Shown piece by piece: positions 1-6,620 of a stretch of DNA of 15,541 nucleotides. The notes under the pieces are model-generated. The model searched no databases. It was not told the DNA's origin and worked only from the letters and a program-made list of their open reading frames with translations. The stretch spans positions 1 through 15,541 of the forward strand of contig JAPOQT010000052.1 in the NCBI GenBank assembly GCA_026710525.1, read 5' to 3'. The DNA comes from Pseudomonadota bacterium. Its GTDB lineage: Bacteria > Bdellovibrionota_B > Oligoflexia > Oligoflexales > Bin106. Position 1 is the first letter of the stretch. Every line of letters begins with the position of its first letter. A program made the position numbers and the translations under genes.

Positions 1-322
1 ACCTATCATCAAGTGGAAAACCCATATTATCCAAATCAAGTCGATACGACCAGGGGATGCTATTGGTTATCAAGGCACCTATAAAGCAAAGAGCCATATG
101 ACGATCGCTGTGATTGCTATCTCCATAACGGGCATGCAGACTTGGGCCAAGACCCACAGTAATCAAATAGATATTCGTGTTTTCGACATTATTGATTTCA
201 GGAAGAGGGACGGGAGGTAGTGGTTCTTGATTTTCCGCTAGGCTTGGGCTAGCCAGGATGGTGAAGCTGAGTATGGCGACTATCATAGGGAAGATAATCA
301 CTTGTTTGCTCGTCCCTCGCAC
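1..322 (-). CDS. Exported protein, N-terminal part (possibly Lnb/DUF4105-like), runs off the window
   Basis: The reading frame is open from a GTG at 322 to the window edge (107 codons). I chose the GTG because a GAGGAAA ribosome binding site lies 9 nt upstream and because it yields a complete signal peptide: MRGTSKQ as the charged n-region, a hydrophobic core, then a cleavage-like SPSLA before ENQEP. A later in-frame ATG at 286 would remove the positive charges and lacks such a site. The mature N-terminus is Pro-rich and leads into NIYLITVGLGPSLHARYGDS, which loosely resembles the start of the Lnb N-terminal periplasmic domain (vGpG...rfGH), with Asp where His is usual. That family match is a guess from a short fragment. 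It is the last visible gene of the minus-strand run, 51 nt after the thioesterase stop. Confidence 0.6.
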   Translation of the reverse strand, partial: MRGTSKQVIIFPMIVAILSFTILASPSLAENQEPLPPVPLPEINNVENTNIYLITVGLGPSLHARYGDSNHSDRHMALCFIGALITNSIPWSYRLDLDNMGFPLDDR

Positions 323-373
323 AATAGGTTTCCTCGGTTTAATACTAATAATACCCTCATCCTAACATGATAC

Positions 374-907
374 CTAGTGAATCCCACGTGCTTGTTTGAT
401 ATGAGCGTTTCTTAGTTTAATACGAGCTTCTCGTCTCATTTGGGCAGCTTTTTGTCTCCGGTAGTCATCTTGAGAGACGGGAGCGAGATCAGGAACCTGT
501 ATCGGCTTCATATGTTCGTCCAGGGCGACCAACGTAAAATAACCACGAGAATTCTGATAGACATGACCTGTTTTCGGGTCCAAAGATGTGATTCTGACCC
601 CCACCTCCATACTCGTGTTAAAACTCTCATTGACTCGACCTTGTAAGGTGACAATCCAACCTAATTTAATAGGTTTGAGAAAACTCATAGCGTCGAGGGA
701 TGCTGTGACCACAGGGCGCTGTGAAAATTTTGTCGCCGATAAAGCTGCGGTAACGTCAGCCCAAGAGAGGAGAGTGCCGCCAAACAAACTACCATGAGCA
801 TTAATATCCCGAGCAATTACCCATTCGGTTTTAATGACATCGCTAGTCATAGGCGCCTTGTTGTTGTGACTCACTGATAAGTCTTCAGAAGTCAAATGGT
901 CCATCAT
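374..907 (-). CDS. Acyl-CoA thioesterase, hotdog fold (YciA/BFIT-like)
   Basis: This 177-residue protein carries the signature of hotdog acyl-CoA thioesterases: N36-A-H-G-S-L-F-G-G-T-L-L-S-W-A-D51 followed by a small-residue helix, then a beta-rich half. Such enzymes hydrolyse acyl-CoA to free acid and CoA in the cytoplasm, usually as oligomers. N36, the GG pair and D51 are the residues expected around the active site. The C-terminal 35 or so residues are very basic (RRQKAAQMRREARIKLR) and form a predicted helical tail; some family members have such tails. An AAGGA-type ribosome binding site precedes the MM start. The gene begins 8 nt after the pilD stop, so the two are probably co-transcribed. 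The substrate cannot be read from sequence; long-chain acyl-CoA in lipid turnover would fit the lipase-like neighbour, but that is inference. Confidence 0.85.
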   Translation of the reverse strand: MMDHLTSEDLSVSHNNKAPMTSDVIKTEWVIARDINAHGSLFGGTLLSWADVTAALSATKFSQRPVVTASLDAMSFLKPIKLGWIVTLQGRVNESFNTSMEVGVRITSLDPKTGHVYQNSRGYFTLVALDEHMKPIQVPDLAPVSQDDYRRQKAAQMRREARIKLRNAHIKQARGIH

Positions 908-915
908 TCATCCTT

Positions 916-1839
916 TCATGGTAAAACATTGAAAAACATTAACTCGATAACATGAGTACCTGTGTATAGCCAAAGTAGAGCACCAAAAGCGAGATAAGGG
1001 CCAAAAGGAATTTCTGTTTGACTACCGAGTTTCCCTCGACTAAGAATAATCTGAGTGATTCCTAAGACACTACCGACAATACTAGCGGTAAAGAGGGTGG
1101 GAATAATCGATTGGTAGCCAAGCCAACCACCCATACCAGCTAACAGTTTAACATCACCTAAGCCTAGACCATCCCGCCCCCTCAGGATTCGGTATATGAG
1201 TGAGATGCTGAGAGGAATAAGACCTCCCAGGAGAATACCGAGTAAAGAACTGCTGGCACTTAATTCTGGGTGAATAAAGATCCATATCGGCGCCGTAACA
1301 ATTAAACCGACTGTGAGAATATTTGGAATGATTTTTAGCCGAAAATCAATAAATGAACCCACAAGGAGAACATAAAAAAATAAGCCATTATGGATAAAGC
1401 GGACCAATGCCTCGGATGATGTTAAGGATAAACTATTATCATTCGTATTCAAAAAAGGATGATACCAGTAAATAGCGACAAAACCACAAGCCGTAAGCCA
1501 TTCAACTAGGGGGTACTGGCAAGAGTAAGGTTGTTGACAACAGGCTGTTTTACCTCGGAGTAGAAACCAGGAAAACAGAGGAATATTGAGCCAAAAAGGT
1601 ATCATGGCTCCACAGTGCCGACAGTGACTTCTTGTTTGTTTGAGCAGATTTTTTTCAGGGAGTCTGTAAATGAGCACATTGGCGAAACTCCCTAATACCG
1701 CGCCGAACAAAAAAACTGTGATACTAACGAGTCCCGGATAACCAGTAAACTGACTTGTTAAGGAGCGACTAAGGAAATGAAGTGCTGGTAAATCAGGCAA
1801 TAGGTATCCAAAAACGGCTAAAAAAAATGTGTCAGGCAA
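916..1839 (-). CDS. pilD: Prepilin peptidase / N-methyltransferase, type IV pilin processing
   Basis: An inner-membrane aspartic protease (family A24) that cleaves the leader of type IV pilins or pseudopilins and usually methylates the new N-terminus. Seen: GSFANVLIYRLP (50-61), the Cys-rich cytoplasmic loop with C73-R-H-C76, NIPLFSW (85-91) and YPLVE (109-113), and both catalytic aspartates, D165 in GSFIDFRLKIIPN and D229 in GLGLGDVKLL. About seven or eight hydrophobic segments are visible. Oddities: the second zinc pair, normally CxxC, reads T-A-C100-C101, so its first Cys is lost or shifted. There is also no ATG in the 5' part; the TTG at 1839 has no clear ribosome binding site, and a second TTG at 1800 is an alternative. 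Residue numbers count from 1839. Roughly 40 residues precede the first conserved helix, more than is usual, which favours a later start. It sits between the hydrolase and thioesterase genes in a tight minus-strand run. Confidence 0.9.
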   Translation of the reverse strand: MPDTFFLAVFGYLLPDLPALHFLSRSLTSQFTGYPGLVSITVFLFGAVLGSFANVLIYRLPEKNLLKQTRSHCRHCGAMIPFWLNIPLFSWFLLRGKTACCQQPYSCQYPLVEWLTACGFVAIYWYHPFLNTNDNSLSLTSSEALVRFIHNGLFFYVLLVGSFIDFRLKIIPNILTVGLIVTAPIWIFIHPELSASSSLLGILLGGLIPLSISLIYRILRGRDGLGLGDVKLLAGMGGWLGYQSIIPTLFTASIVGSVLGITQIILSRGKLGSQTEIPFGPYLAFGALLWLYTGTHVIELMFFNVLP

Positions 1840-1903
1840 CCATAAGGAGATAGGAGGATTTTATCATAGTTATTGCTAATAAAACTGGGTGTTAAGAGTG
1901 GTG

Positions 1904-3340
1904 TTAATCCCCATCAGAGAGAATGCGATCAATTTTTTCGATCACCGACTTTTTATAAATATACTGAAAGTGGGCAATCCGGTGCATCGGTACAGCCACA
2001 ATATTTTTTATGTGACCGTAAGCACCTTGAAAAACACCTTTCTTGTGATAGGTAATCCTATCTCTGCAAGAGTACATACAATAAATTTTGAGGCTCTTGG
2101 GAATATAAGAGTCACGGAGAGCTTTCAGGAGACGAGAGTTTGGCCTCATCTGCCAAACATCTTGCCAAAATAAGCCTAAGGGGGTAATTAACGCAATCCA
2201 AGTAAAGAAAGTACCCCCAAAAGGTGAACCCAAGGTAATGAGACGACGACAGTAACGGTGACCTTGATATCTTAATAACCACCAAGCTGCCACTAATCCT
2301 CCTTTTGAATGAGCGACAATCGAAATTTCTTTAATACCTGTTTTTTGCATAATATCACTCAGCATATAGTCGAGTTGCTTGGCTGACTTAGGAATGCTTT
2401 TGGTAAAAAAGACATCAAACAGGCCTCCTAAATTCAAGGTAAATACCTCATATCCTTTCATTTTGAGGAGTTTTTCCATCACAACGACGGTTCTGCGTGA
2501 AGCAAAAAAGCCATAGAGAAGAAGAATGGGAGGTCTGTCACCATGAAACTCAGGGTAGGAATGGGTGGTCATGTTATTCACTTTAATCTCAGAAAAAGCT
2601 TCGTGCCAGAGTCGCTTGCAGGTATTCAGGTAAGAGTATCCTTTGAGTAAGCTCGTCATTTGTTTCACTATCATGATAGTCATTTGAATAACTAAGGTAC
2701 TCATAAAGGTAAAAGCTAGGGCAATGACTGGGTGAAATTTAAGACATAACAGGGAAAATAAAACAATTCTCAGGGCTTCACATAGAAAAGAAGCGCGGAG
2801 AGATGTTTTAAATGGCAGACCAAAAACACCATAAATCAAAGTCATGAGATCGTGATAGACAAAACATAATAGTCTTGTTTGGTAGACGAGAGAAAACGCA
2901 TTTTGTTGAGTTTTTTTAATGTTTTTCGGTAAGTGGGTGAGAAACCAAGGTTGGGTGACTCTATGATAAAGACCTAATCCTAGGAAATAGACTGGAATAA
3001 ACGAGAGGGGAGAGCTAATAAGGAGTAAAATAACGCCACAAATAAACGAAATAGGTGAGACGGATGGCCCAGTAAAGAAGGTGGCAGCGGACATGAGCCA
3101 GAATAAACTCTGAGGGAGGAGGGTAAAAGGGCGAATCGTGGCCATCAAGAGATAAAAAACAAAAGAAACAGGTTCAGGTTCGACAAAGCATGCCATCAAC
3201 TTGTGATTACAAAAATAACTCCAAATAGACAGTGAGAATAAAATTCCGACCAGACTCATGGACGATATAATCGCTGATACCATCAAGGTTTGACGATGTT
3301 TTTTATCAAAGTGAATAGGAGTTGAATTATGGGTAGCCAT
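1904..3340 (-). CDS. Membrane protein with VTT/TVP38-like N-terminus fused to an alpha/beta-hydrolase (lipase-like)
   Basis: 478 residues in two parts. Residues 15-230 contain several hydrophobic segments. The stretch IRPFTLLPQSLFWLMSAA (69-86) and a later R156...YGVFGLPF segment resemble the VTT/SNARE-associated (TVP38/DedA-like) membrane domain; this is a moderate-confidence reading. Residues 268-478 form an alpha/beta-hydrolase: ILLLYGF at the oxyanion strand (272-278, Tyr replacing the usual His of HGF), the nucleophile elbow AHSKGG (S345), ITLGSPFGGT (368-377), a probable acid D427 in SCRDRIT and a His near the C-terminus (H457, possibly H453). This resembles PGAP1/triacylglycerol-lipase-type esterases. 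The ATG has an AAGGA site about 7 nt upstream. It is the first gene of the minus-strand run and diverges from efp. A role in membrane lipid remodelling is inferred; phospholipase or esterase activity is not shown. Confidence 0.75.
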   Translation of the reverse strand: MATHNSTPIHFDKKHRQTLMVSAIISSMSLVGILFSLSIWSYFCNHKLMACFVEPEPVSFVFYLLMATIRPFTLLPQSLFWLMSAATFFTGPSVSPISFICGVILLLISSPLSFIPVYFLGLGLYHRVTQPWFLTHLPKNIKKTQQNAFSLVYQTRLLCFVYHDLMTLIYGVFGLPFKTSLRASFLCEALRIVLFSLLCLKFHPVIALAFTFMSTLVIQMTIMIVKQMTSLLKGYSYLNTCKRLWHEAFSEIKVNNMTTHSYPEFHGDRPPILLLYGFFASRRTVVVMEKLLKMKGYEVFTLNLGGLFDVFFTKSIPKSAKQLDYMLSDIMQKTGIKEISIVAHSKGGLVAAWWLLRYQGHRYCRRLITLGSPFGGTFFTWIALITPLGLFWQDVWQMRPNSRLLKALRDSYIPKSLKIYCMYSCRDRITYHKKGVFQGAYGHIKNIVAVPMHRIAHFQYIYKKSVIEKIDRILSDGD

Positions 3341-3387
3341 GGTTCATCCTTAAAATCAAGTCTCAGTTCTCAGTATTTTTATGATAG

Positions 3388-3400
3388 TTGCCAGGGGCAA
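3388..3400. promoter_or_regulatory. Operator-like palindrome TTGCC-AGG-GGCAA between divergent genes
   Basis: A perfect inverted repeat with 5-bp arms and a 3-bp centre lies in the 162-bp space between the divergent efp and hydrolase genes. It sits 22 bp upstream of the efp -10 hexamer, so a bound protein could affect both directions. The arms are short and no second copy was seen in the window, so chance is possible. The rest of this intergenic space shows no RNA gene. Confidence 0.25.
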
Positions 3401-3427
3401 AAGACGGACAGTTCGAGTGTGTATAAT
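3401..3427 (+). promoter_or_regulatory. Probable efp promoter (TATAAT at 3422-3427)
   Basis: A perfect TATAAT lies 75 nt upstream of the efp start, predicting a leader of about 70 nt. The -35 is weak: AAGACG (3401-3406) with a 15-bp spacer, or AAAGAC (3400-3405) with 16. The same AAGAC plus GTATAATAA combination recurs upstream of the E1 dehydrogenase gene at 13349-13380. Confidence 0.5.
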
Positions 3428-3502
3428 AATTGTATGTTGAGAAAATTTAAAGACCCTATCTTAATCCTCATTTTATGACATTAATCCCTAAGGAGAGTAA
3501 AC

Positions 3503-4066
3503 ATGTATCAAACGACAGATTTTGTCAAAGGTCTTCGTGTTGAATATAGAGATGAGCTGTGGATAATTGTTGAGTGTCAGCATGTTAATCCTGGTAAAGG
3601 CTCAGCTTTTGTGAAAACGAAGCTGAAAAGCTTACAGAGTGGTAAAATCGTAGAACTCAATTTTAAGGCAGGTGTCGATAAACTAGGGGTGCCTGATGTG
3701 GAACTGGTCACCATGCAGTATCTCTATTCAGACGGCCAAGACTATCATTTTATGAATGAAAAAACCTATGATCAAATCGCCTTAAGCGCTGAAGATATGG
3801 GTGATAAAAAGTATTTTCTGAAAGAAAGTGCTTCGGTGAAGGTCATGATTTATCAAGGTAAACCACTGAATGTTGAGGTGGATAACTTTGTCGATCTTGA
3901 GGTGTCAGAAACCCAGCCAAGCATCAAGGGAGATACGGCGTCTGGTGGTAGTAAACCTGCAAAACTGAGTACTGGTCTAACGGTGGCAGTGCCTTTTCAT
4001 ATTAAAGAAGGTGATGTGATCAAAATTGACACGAGGACCCAGAAATATGTTGAAAAAATTAAGTAA
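3503..4066 (+). CDS. efp: Elongation factor P
   Basis: A full-length, 187-residue EF-P of three beta-barrel domains. It binds the ribosome between the P and E sites and relieves stalling on polyproline stretches. Seen: the domain I tip loop NPGKGSAF with K32 at the position modified by (R)-beta-lysylation in E. coli (K34), preceded by Pro, as in lysine-type EF-Ps; QYLYSDGQDYHFMN in domain II; and the C-terminal signature KPAKLSTGLTVAVPFHIKEG with DTRTQKYVEK. The modification enzymes are not in this window, so whether K32 is modified is unknown. An AAGGAG site 7-8 nt before the ATG is strong. The last 20 nt overlap the start of the permease gene, suggesting coupled expression. Confidence 0.97.
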   Translation: MYQTTDFVKGLRVEYRDELWIIVECQHVNPGKGSAFVKTKLKSLQSGKIVELNFKAGVDKLGVPDVELVTMQYLYSDGQDYHFMNEKTYDQIALSAEDMGDKKYFLKESASVKVMIYQGKPLNVEVDNFVDLEVSETQPSIKGDTASGGSKPAKLSTGLTVAVPFHIKEGDVIKIDTRTQKYVEKIK

Positions 4067-4877
4067 ATCATCCATCCCGAGAGGCATGCCCTTGCTTCTG
4101 CGGAATGGTCTGACTCGCATGGGCCAATTTGTGTTTGAGAGATTCATTCATTTTGGTCGGTTTGTTTTGTTTTTTGCGAGGACCATGAAGGGGATGCTCC
4201 AGTTGCGTCAGTCTTATCAAATTTTTTTGGAACAACTCGACAGTGTGGGGTCTAGATCATCTTTTATTATTATGCTGGCTGGTGCCTCAACTGGTTTGAT
4301 ATTTGGCGTACATTTCAGTGATTTATTTAAGTCGTACAGTGCCGAAGGCTTACTTGGTGCTGCTGCCACCCTCACTTTATCAAAAGAAATTGCTCCGGTC
4401 CTTGGAGCTTTTATTGTCGTTGGCCGCACCGGCTCGGCTATGGCTGCTGACATGGCTCAGATGAGAATCAACCAAGAACTTGACGCTTTAAATCTGATGG
4501 GAGTGAATCCTATTAGTTATTTTGTTGCCCCCAGAGTGCTTGCTACCACCATAATGTTACCCCTGCTTGTGGTGTGGTTTATAGGGGTGAGTCTCGTGTG
4601 TACTTATGTGATGGGGGTGTTATTTTTTCAAGTAGATGCTGGTGTTTTTTTCGATAAAATCCCTTGGTTAGCTAAGCCAGATGATTTGATATCAGGACTG
4701 ATTAAATCAAGTATTTTTGGTTTTATTTTATCTATTGTTGGCTGTTATAAGGGTTTTAATGCAAAACGCAGTACGAAGGGGGTAGGGCAAGCAACAGCAT
4801 CGGCGGTGACAACTTCTCTCTCAGTTATTCTCATTACTGACTACACCATTAGTTGGTTGCAGACCTTGATGTTTTAG
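4047..4877 (+). CDS. mlaE: MlaE-family ABC transporter permease
   Basis: Inner-membrane permease of the MlaE (PF02405) family, which with an MlaF-type ATPase and an MCE substrate-binding protein moves phospholipids between the inner and outer membranes. Seen: GASTGLIFGVHFSD, the family signature LSKEIAPVLGAFIVVGRTGSA followed by MAADMAQMRINQELDALNLMG, PRVLA in the next helix, and five or so hydrophobic helices. At 276 residues it is close to the usual 255-270 plus a basic N-terminal extension. I chose the ATG at 4047 (GAGGA 9 nt upstream); a TTG at 4026 in the same frame is the longer alternative. The start lies inside efp with a 20-nt overlap. Odd context: no MlaF ATPase or MCE gene follows, so its partners must be encoded elsewhere. 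The symbol denotes family membership only. Confidence 0.9.
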   Translation: MLKKLSKSSIPRGMPLLLRNGLTRMGQFVFERFIHFGRFVLFFARTMKGMLQLRQSYQIFLEQLDSVGSRSSFIIMLAGASTGLIFGVHFSDLFKSYSAEGLLGAAATLTLSKEIAPVLGAFIVVGRTGSAMAADMAQMRINQELDALNLMGVNPISYFVAPRVLATTIMLPLLVVWFIGVSLVCTYVMGVLFFQVDAGVFFDKIPWLAKPDDLISGLIKSSIFGFILSIVGCYKGFNAKRSTKGVGQATASAVTTSLSVILITDYTISWLQTLMF

Positions 4878-4890
4878 CGGCGAAAATCTT

Positions 4891-4951
4891 CAGTAACTGA
4901 ACTCATTTGAGTGACAAACTACTTAATAATATAAGATTTTTCAAAAAATCT
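4891..4951. repeat. Cluster of short inverted repeats after the permease gene
   Basis: Three palindromes follow each other: CAGTAACTG (4891-4899), ACTCATTTGAGT (4901-4912) and AGATTTTT-CA-AAAAATCT (4934-4951, 8-bp arms). They could mark the 3' end of the efp-mlaE transcript, but none has a GC-rich stem followed by a T run, so this is not a classical terminator. Between here and 5043 I see only AT-rich sequence, presumably holding the protease promoter. Confidence 0.3.
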
Positions 4952-5079
4952 ATTAGCTACTTATGGTAGCACCGAGAGGTAACTAACAGGGGCTTTGTGT
5001 ATCTATATTGTATTTTAATGTTCACGATTTATGAGGAAGTTCATGCGACTTATTTTCAATAAAATAAAAAATAATTTTA

Positions 5080-5105
5080 CCCCCCCACTCCCATCTCGTT
5101 TTTTT
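5080..5105 (+). repeat. Homopolymer pair C7 (5080-5086) and T7 (5099-5105) in the signal-peptide region
   Basis: Both runs lie between the ribosome-binding-site-supported start (5043) and the hydrophobic core of the signal peptide. One extra base in either would put start, signal peptide and protease into one frame. As written the gene is out of frame. This is the geometry of a slipped-strand contingency locus, of a -1 slippery site (T_TTT_TTT), or of a homopolymer base-calling error. Confidence 0.6.
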
Positions 5106-5149
5106 ATCACATTATCATCACTGCGAGCCTTTTCCTCGGTGCCGCTTGT

Positions 5150-5917
5150 ATGGCACCGCCAAATGAGAGCTCGGAACTAGCTCAACTATCAGCCTGGCGT
5201 GGCATAGAATACAAAAAATTCGAGGATCTCCCTGGTTATTTTGTCGAATTATTTTCACTTATCCATAATGATGGTAAAGGCTTTTGTTCAGGTGCACATA
5301 TTGGCGGTGGCTATATTTTAACAGCGGCTCACTGTTTGACGAATACTTTGTGTGCTGATGACTTAGACAATGAATTTAGTAATTTTCGATTACGCTATAA
5401 CAGTTGGGATCGGGTCAATGGCAAGCAAAAAGAGAGTGTTATACACTCGATGAATATCGATGCTATAGTCATGCATAAGCACTATTTTGTTGACCCAGAT
5501 TCAGTCTTAGTGCCTTCTGATTTTATTCCCTCCGATCTTTTTCACAATTTGACCCAGGTAAAGGTGAATGATATCGCTCTCATCAAAGTTAACGTTCCTC
5601 CTACAAAACCATTCTTTCGCGAAGCGACTCTCCCAGACTCTCAGTTTCAGGATAACCATATGAGTACCTGGCGAGGTTATAAAGATAGAGATAAAATAAT
5701 GGCTAGTACTCTATATCTGCATGGTGTAGGCAAGGAGCATCCTAGCCAGTCTTATTTTGGTGGCGCTGTGACAGCAATGCGAGAACAGGATCATTTTATA
5801 ACTGACCGGATAACTAGCCTAATTAATAATCTTGCAAAAAATTATCGTGGCAGAATGAGAGGTAAGTTGATAAATTTATTTGCTTCACCAAATAAAGTAA
5901 AAATATTAAATACCTAA
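5150..5917 (+). CDS. S1 serine protease, N-terminal half with catalytic His and Asp
   Basis: Seen: C46-SGAHIGGGYILTAAH61-C62, the classic trypsin histidine motif with the neighbouring disulfide cysteines, then N140-D141-IALIKVNVP, the catalytic aspartate. LYLHGVGKE further on matches the usual sGWG region. After that the frame enters a charged, low-similarity segment (REQDHFITDRITSLINNLAK) and ends at TAA 5915-5917 before any catalytic serine. ATG 5150 is the only standard start in frame but has no ribosome binding site and would discard the signal peptide encoded just upstream; initiation at 5043 with a frame change is more credible (see the composite entry). Alone, this half could not be an active protease. 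Family assignment is firm; expression of an intact enzyme is uncertain. Confidence 0.8.
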   Translation: MAPPNESSELAQLSAWRGIEYKKFEDLPGYFVELFSLIHNDGKGFCSGAHIGGGYILTAAHCLTNTLCADDLDNEFSNFRLRYNSWDRVNGKQKESVIHSMNIDAIVMHKHYFVDPDSVLVPSDFIPSDLFHNLTQVKVNDIALIKVNVPPTKPFFREATLPDSQFQDNHMSTWRGYKDRDKIMASTLYLHGVGKEHPSQSYFGGAVTAMREQDHFITDRITSLINNLAKNYRGRMRGKLINLFASPNKVKILNT

Positions 5918-5919
5918 AT

Positions 5920-5983
5920 AAAAAAAACAAAGAAAAATTTTAATCACTTTAATCAACCCCTTCCCCAAGAAAATCCCCCCCCC
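5920..5983 (+). repeat. Homopolymers A8 (5920-5927) and C9 (5975-5983) between the protease halves
   Basis: A8 begins 2 nt after the TAA that separates the protease halves. C9 encodes Pro-Pro-Pro in the linker. A length change in C9 would move the catalytic-serine half out of frame. C9 is long for a genome that is not GC-rich and is the longest C run in the window. Confidence 0.6.
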
Positions 5984-6001
5984 GCCTCTAGATCAAACTT
6001 T

Positions 6002-6550
6002 ATGTTTTCCCAAGATGACCTCACCGCTCAAGAGCCACATTTGACTCGACCAAGAGCTCTATTAAATGAGTATATCTCACACCCACAAATAGGAGAAGTT
6101 ACAAGTAAATATGCTGATGATATTAGTAATTCGCTAGCATATTTTGACGATTTTACTTACAGAGTCGCAATCAACAGCAAACTTATGCTATTAACCGGAA
6201 CAGGGAATTTTCATTATCATAATCAAATGATAACATTAGGAGCATGTCCTGCTGATTCTGGTGGCCCCATAGTAAAAAAGATTGCTAGTGATCATAATAT
6301 CCATATCGCTGTCGTTGGTTACGCTCTCCATCCTGAGGGAAGCCGTTGCGGAGAAGGGGTGTTCTCGGTGAGAACTTTTCCTCATTTAGGTTGGATTACA
6401 GCTGCCAAAAACTCTATGGAAGCTGGTCATCATTCGTATAAAAAATATCGTGTAGCTACCTTAATGAGAAAAAGCACAGAGGAACTACGGGAAAAATGGA
6501 AGGAAAGGTTTCCGGATTCCCAGAGAACAGATGAAGAGCAAGATAACTAG
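6002..6550 (+). CDS. S1 serine protease, C-terminal half with catalytic Ser
   Basis: Contains GACPAD-S86-GGPIVKK, the trypsin serine motif (usual GDSGGP; here Ala-Asp-Ser), preceded by LTGTGNFHYHNQMITLGAC and followed by VVGYALHPEGSRCGEGVFSV, which fits the strands around the specificity pocket. The open frame actually begins at 5918, directly after the stop that ends the N-terminal half, and is the same frame. The 28 codons from 5918 to 6001 encode a basic, Asn/Pro-rich linker that includes the C9 run. ATG 6002 has no ribosome binding site, so independent initiation is poorly supported; readthrough or repair of the TAA would give one protein. The C-terminus is charged (REKWKERFPDSQRTDEEQ). 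Downstream to 6620 nothing is recognisable. Confidence 0.75.
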   Translation: MFSQDDLTAQEPHLTRPRALLNEYISHPQIGEVTSKYADDISNSLAYFDDFTYRVAINSKLMLLTGTGNFHYHNQMITLGACPADSGGPIVKKIASDHNIHIAVVGYALHPEGSRCGEGVFSVRTFPHLGWITAAKNSMEAGHHSYKKYRVATLMRKSTEELREKWKERFPDSQRTDEEQDN

Positions 6551-6620
6551 AATTCAAGTGATGCTGGATGCAACTGCCGATTTCAGCAGGTGAGATTTTA
6601 ATATCGCCCATACCAACGAG

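Larger units (their letters stand above)
5043..6550 (+). pseudogene. Trypsin-like (S1) protease locus, interrupted by a frame change and an in-frame stop
   Basis: This composite entry covers the whole locus. ATG 5043 has a strong GAGGA site 5-6 nt upstream and begins MRLIFNKIKNNF, a basic signal-peptide n-region. That frame ends at TAG 5178-5180. The hydrophobic core and lipobox-like end (IIITASLFLGAAC, from 5111) and the whole protease lie one frame back, which is closed upstream by TAA 5072. Going from 5043 into the protease therefore needs a -1 shift (equivalent to one added base) between 5075 and about 5110, where C7 (5080-5086) and T7 (5099-5105) sit. T_TTT_TTT is in phase with a -1 slippery heptamer. 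Further on, a single TAA (5915-5917) divides the His/Asp half from the Ser half; both are in one frame and no other stop occurs to 6550. Joined, the product would be a secreted lipoprotein-like protease of about 500 residues. It may be decayed, phase-variable, recoded or mis-assembled. Confidence 0.7.

Noticed and set aside
1873..2173. Plus-strand frames opposite the 3' end of the hydrolase gene, preceded by AGGAGG at 1852-1857
   Set aside because: The AGGAGG is 15 or more nt from any start and the frames mirror the hydrolase coding sequence; they show no coding character.
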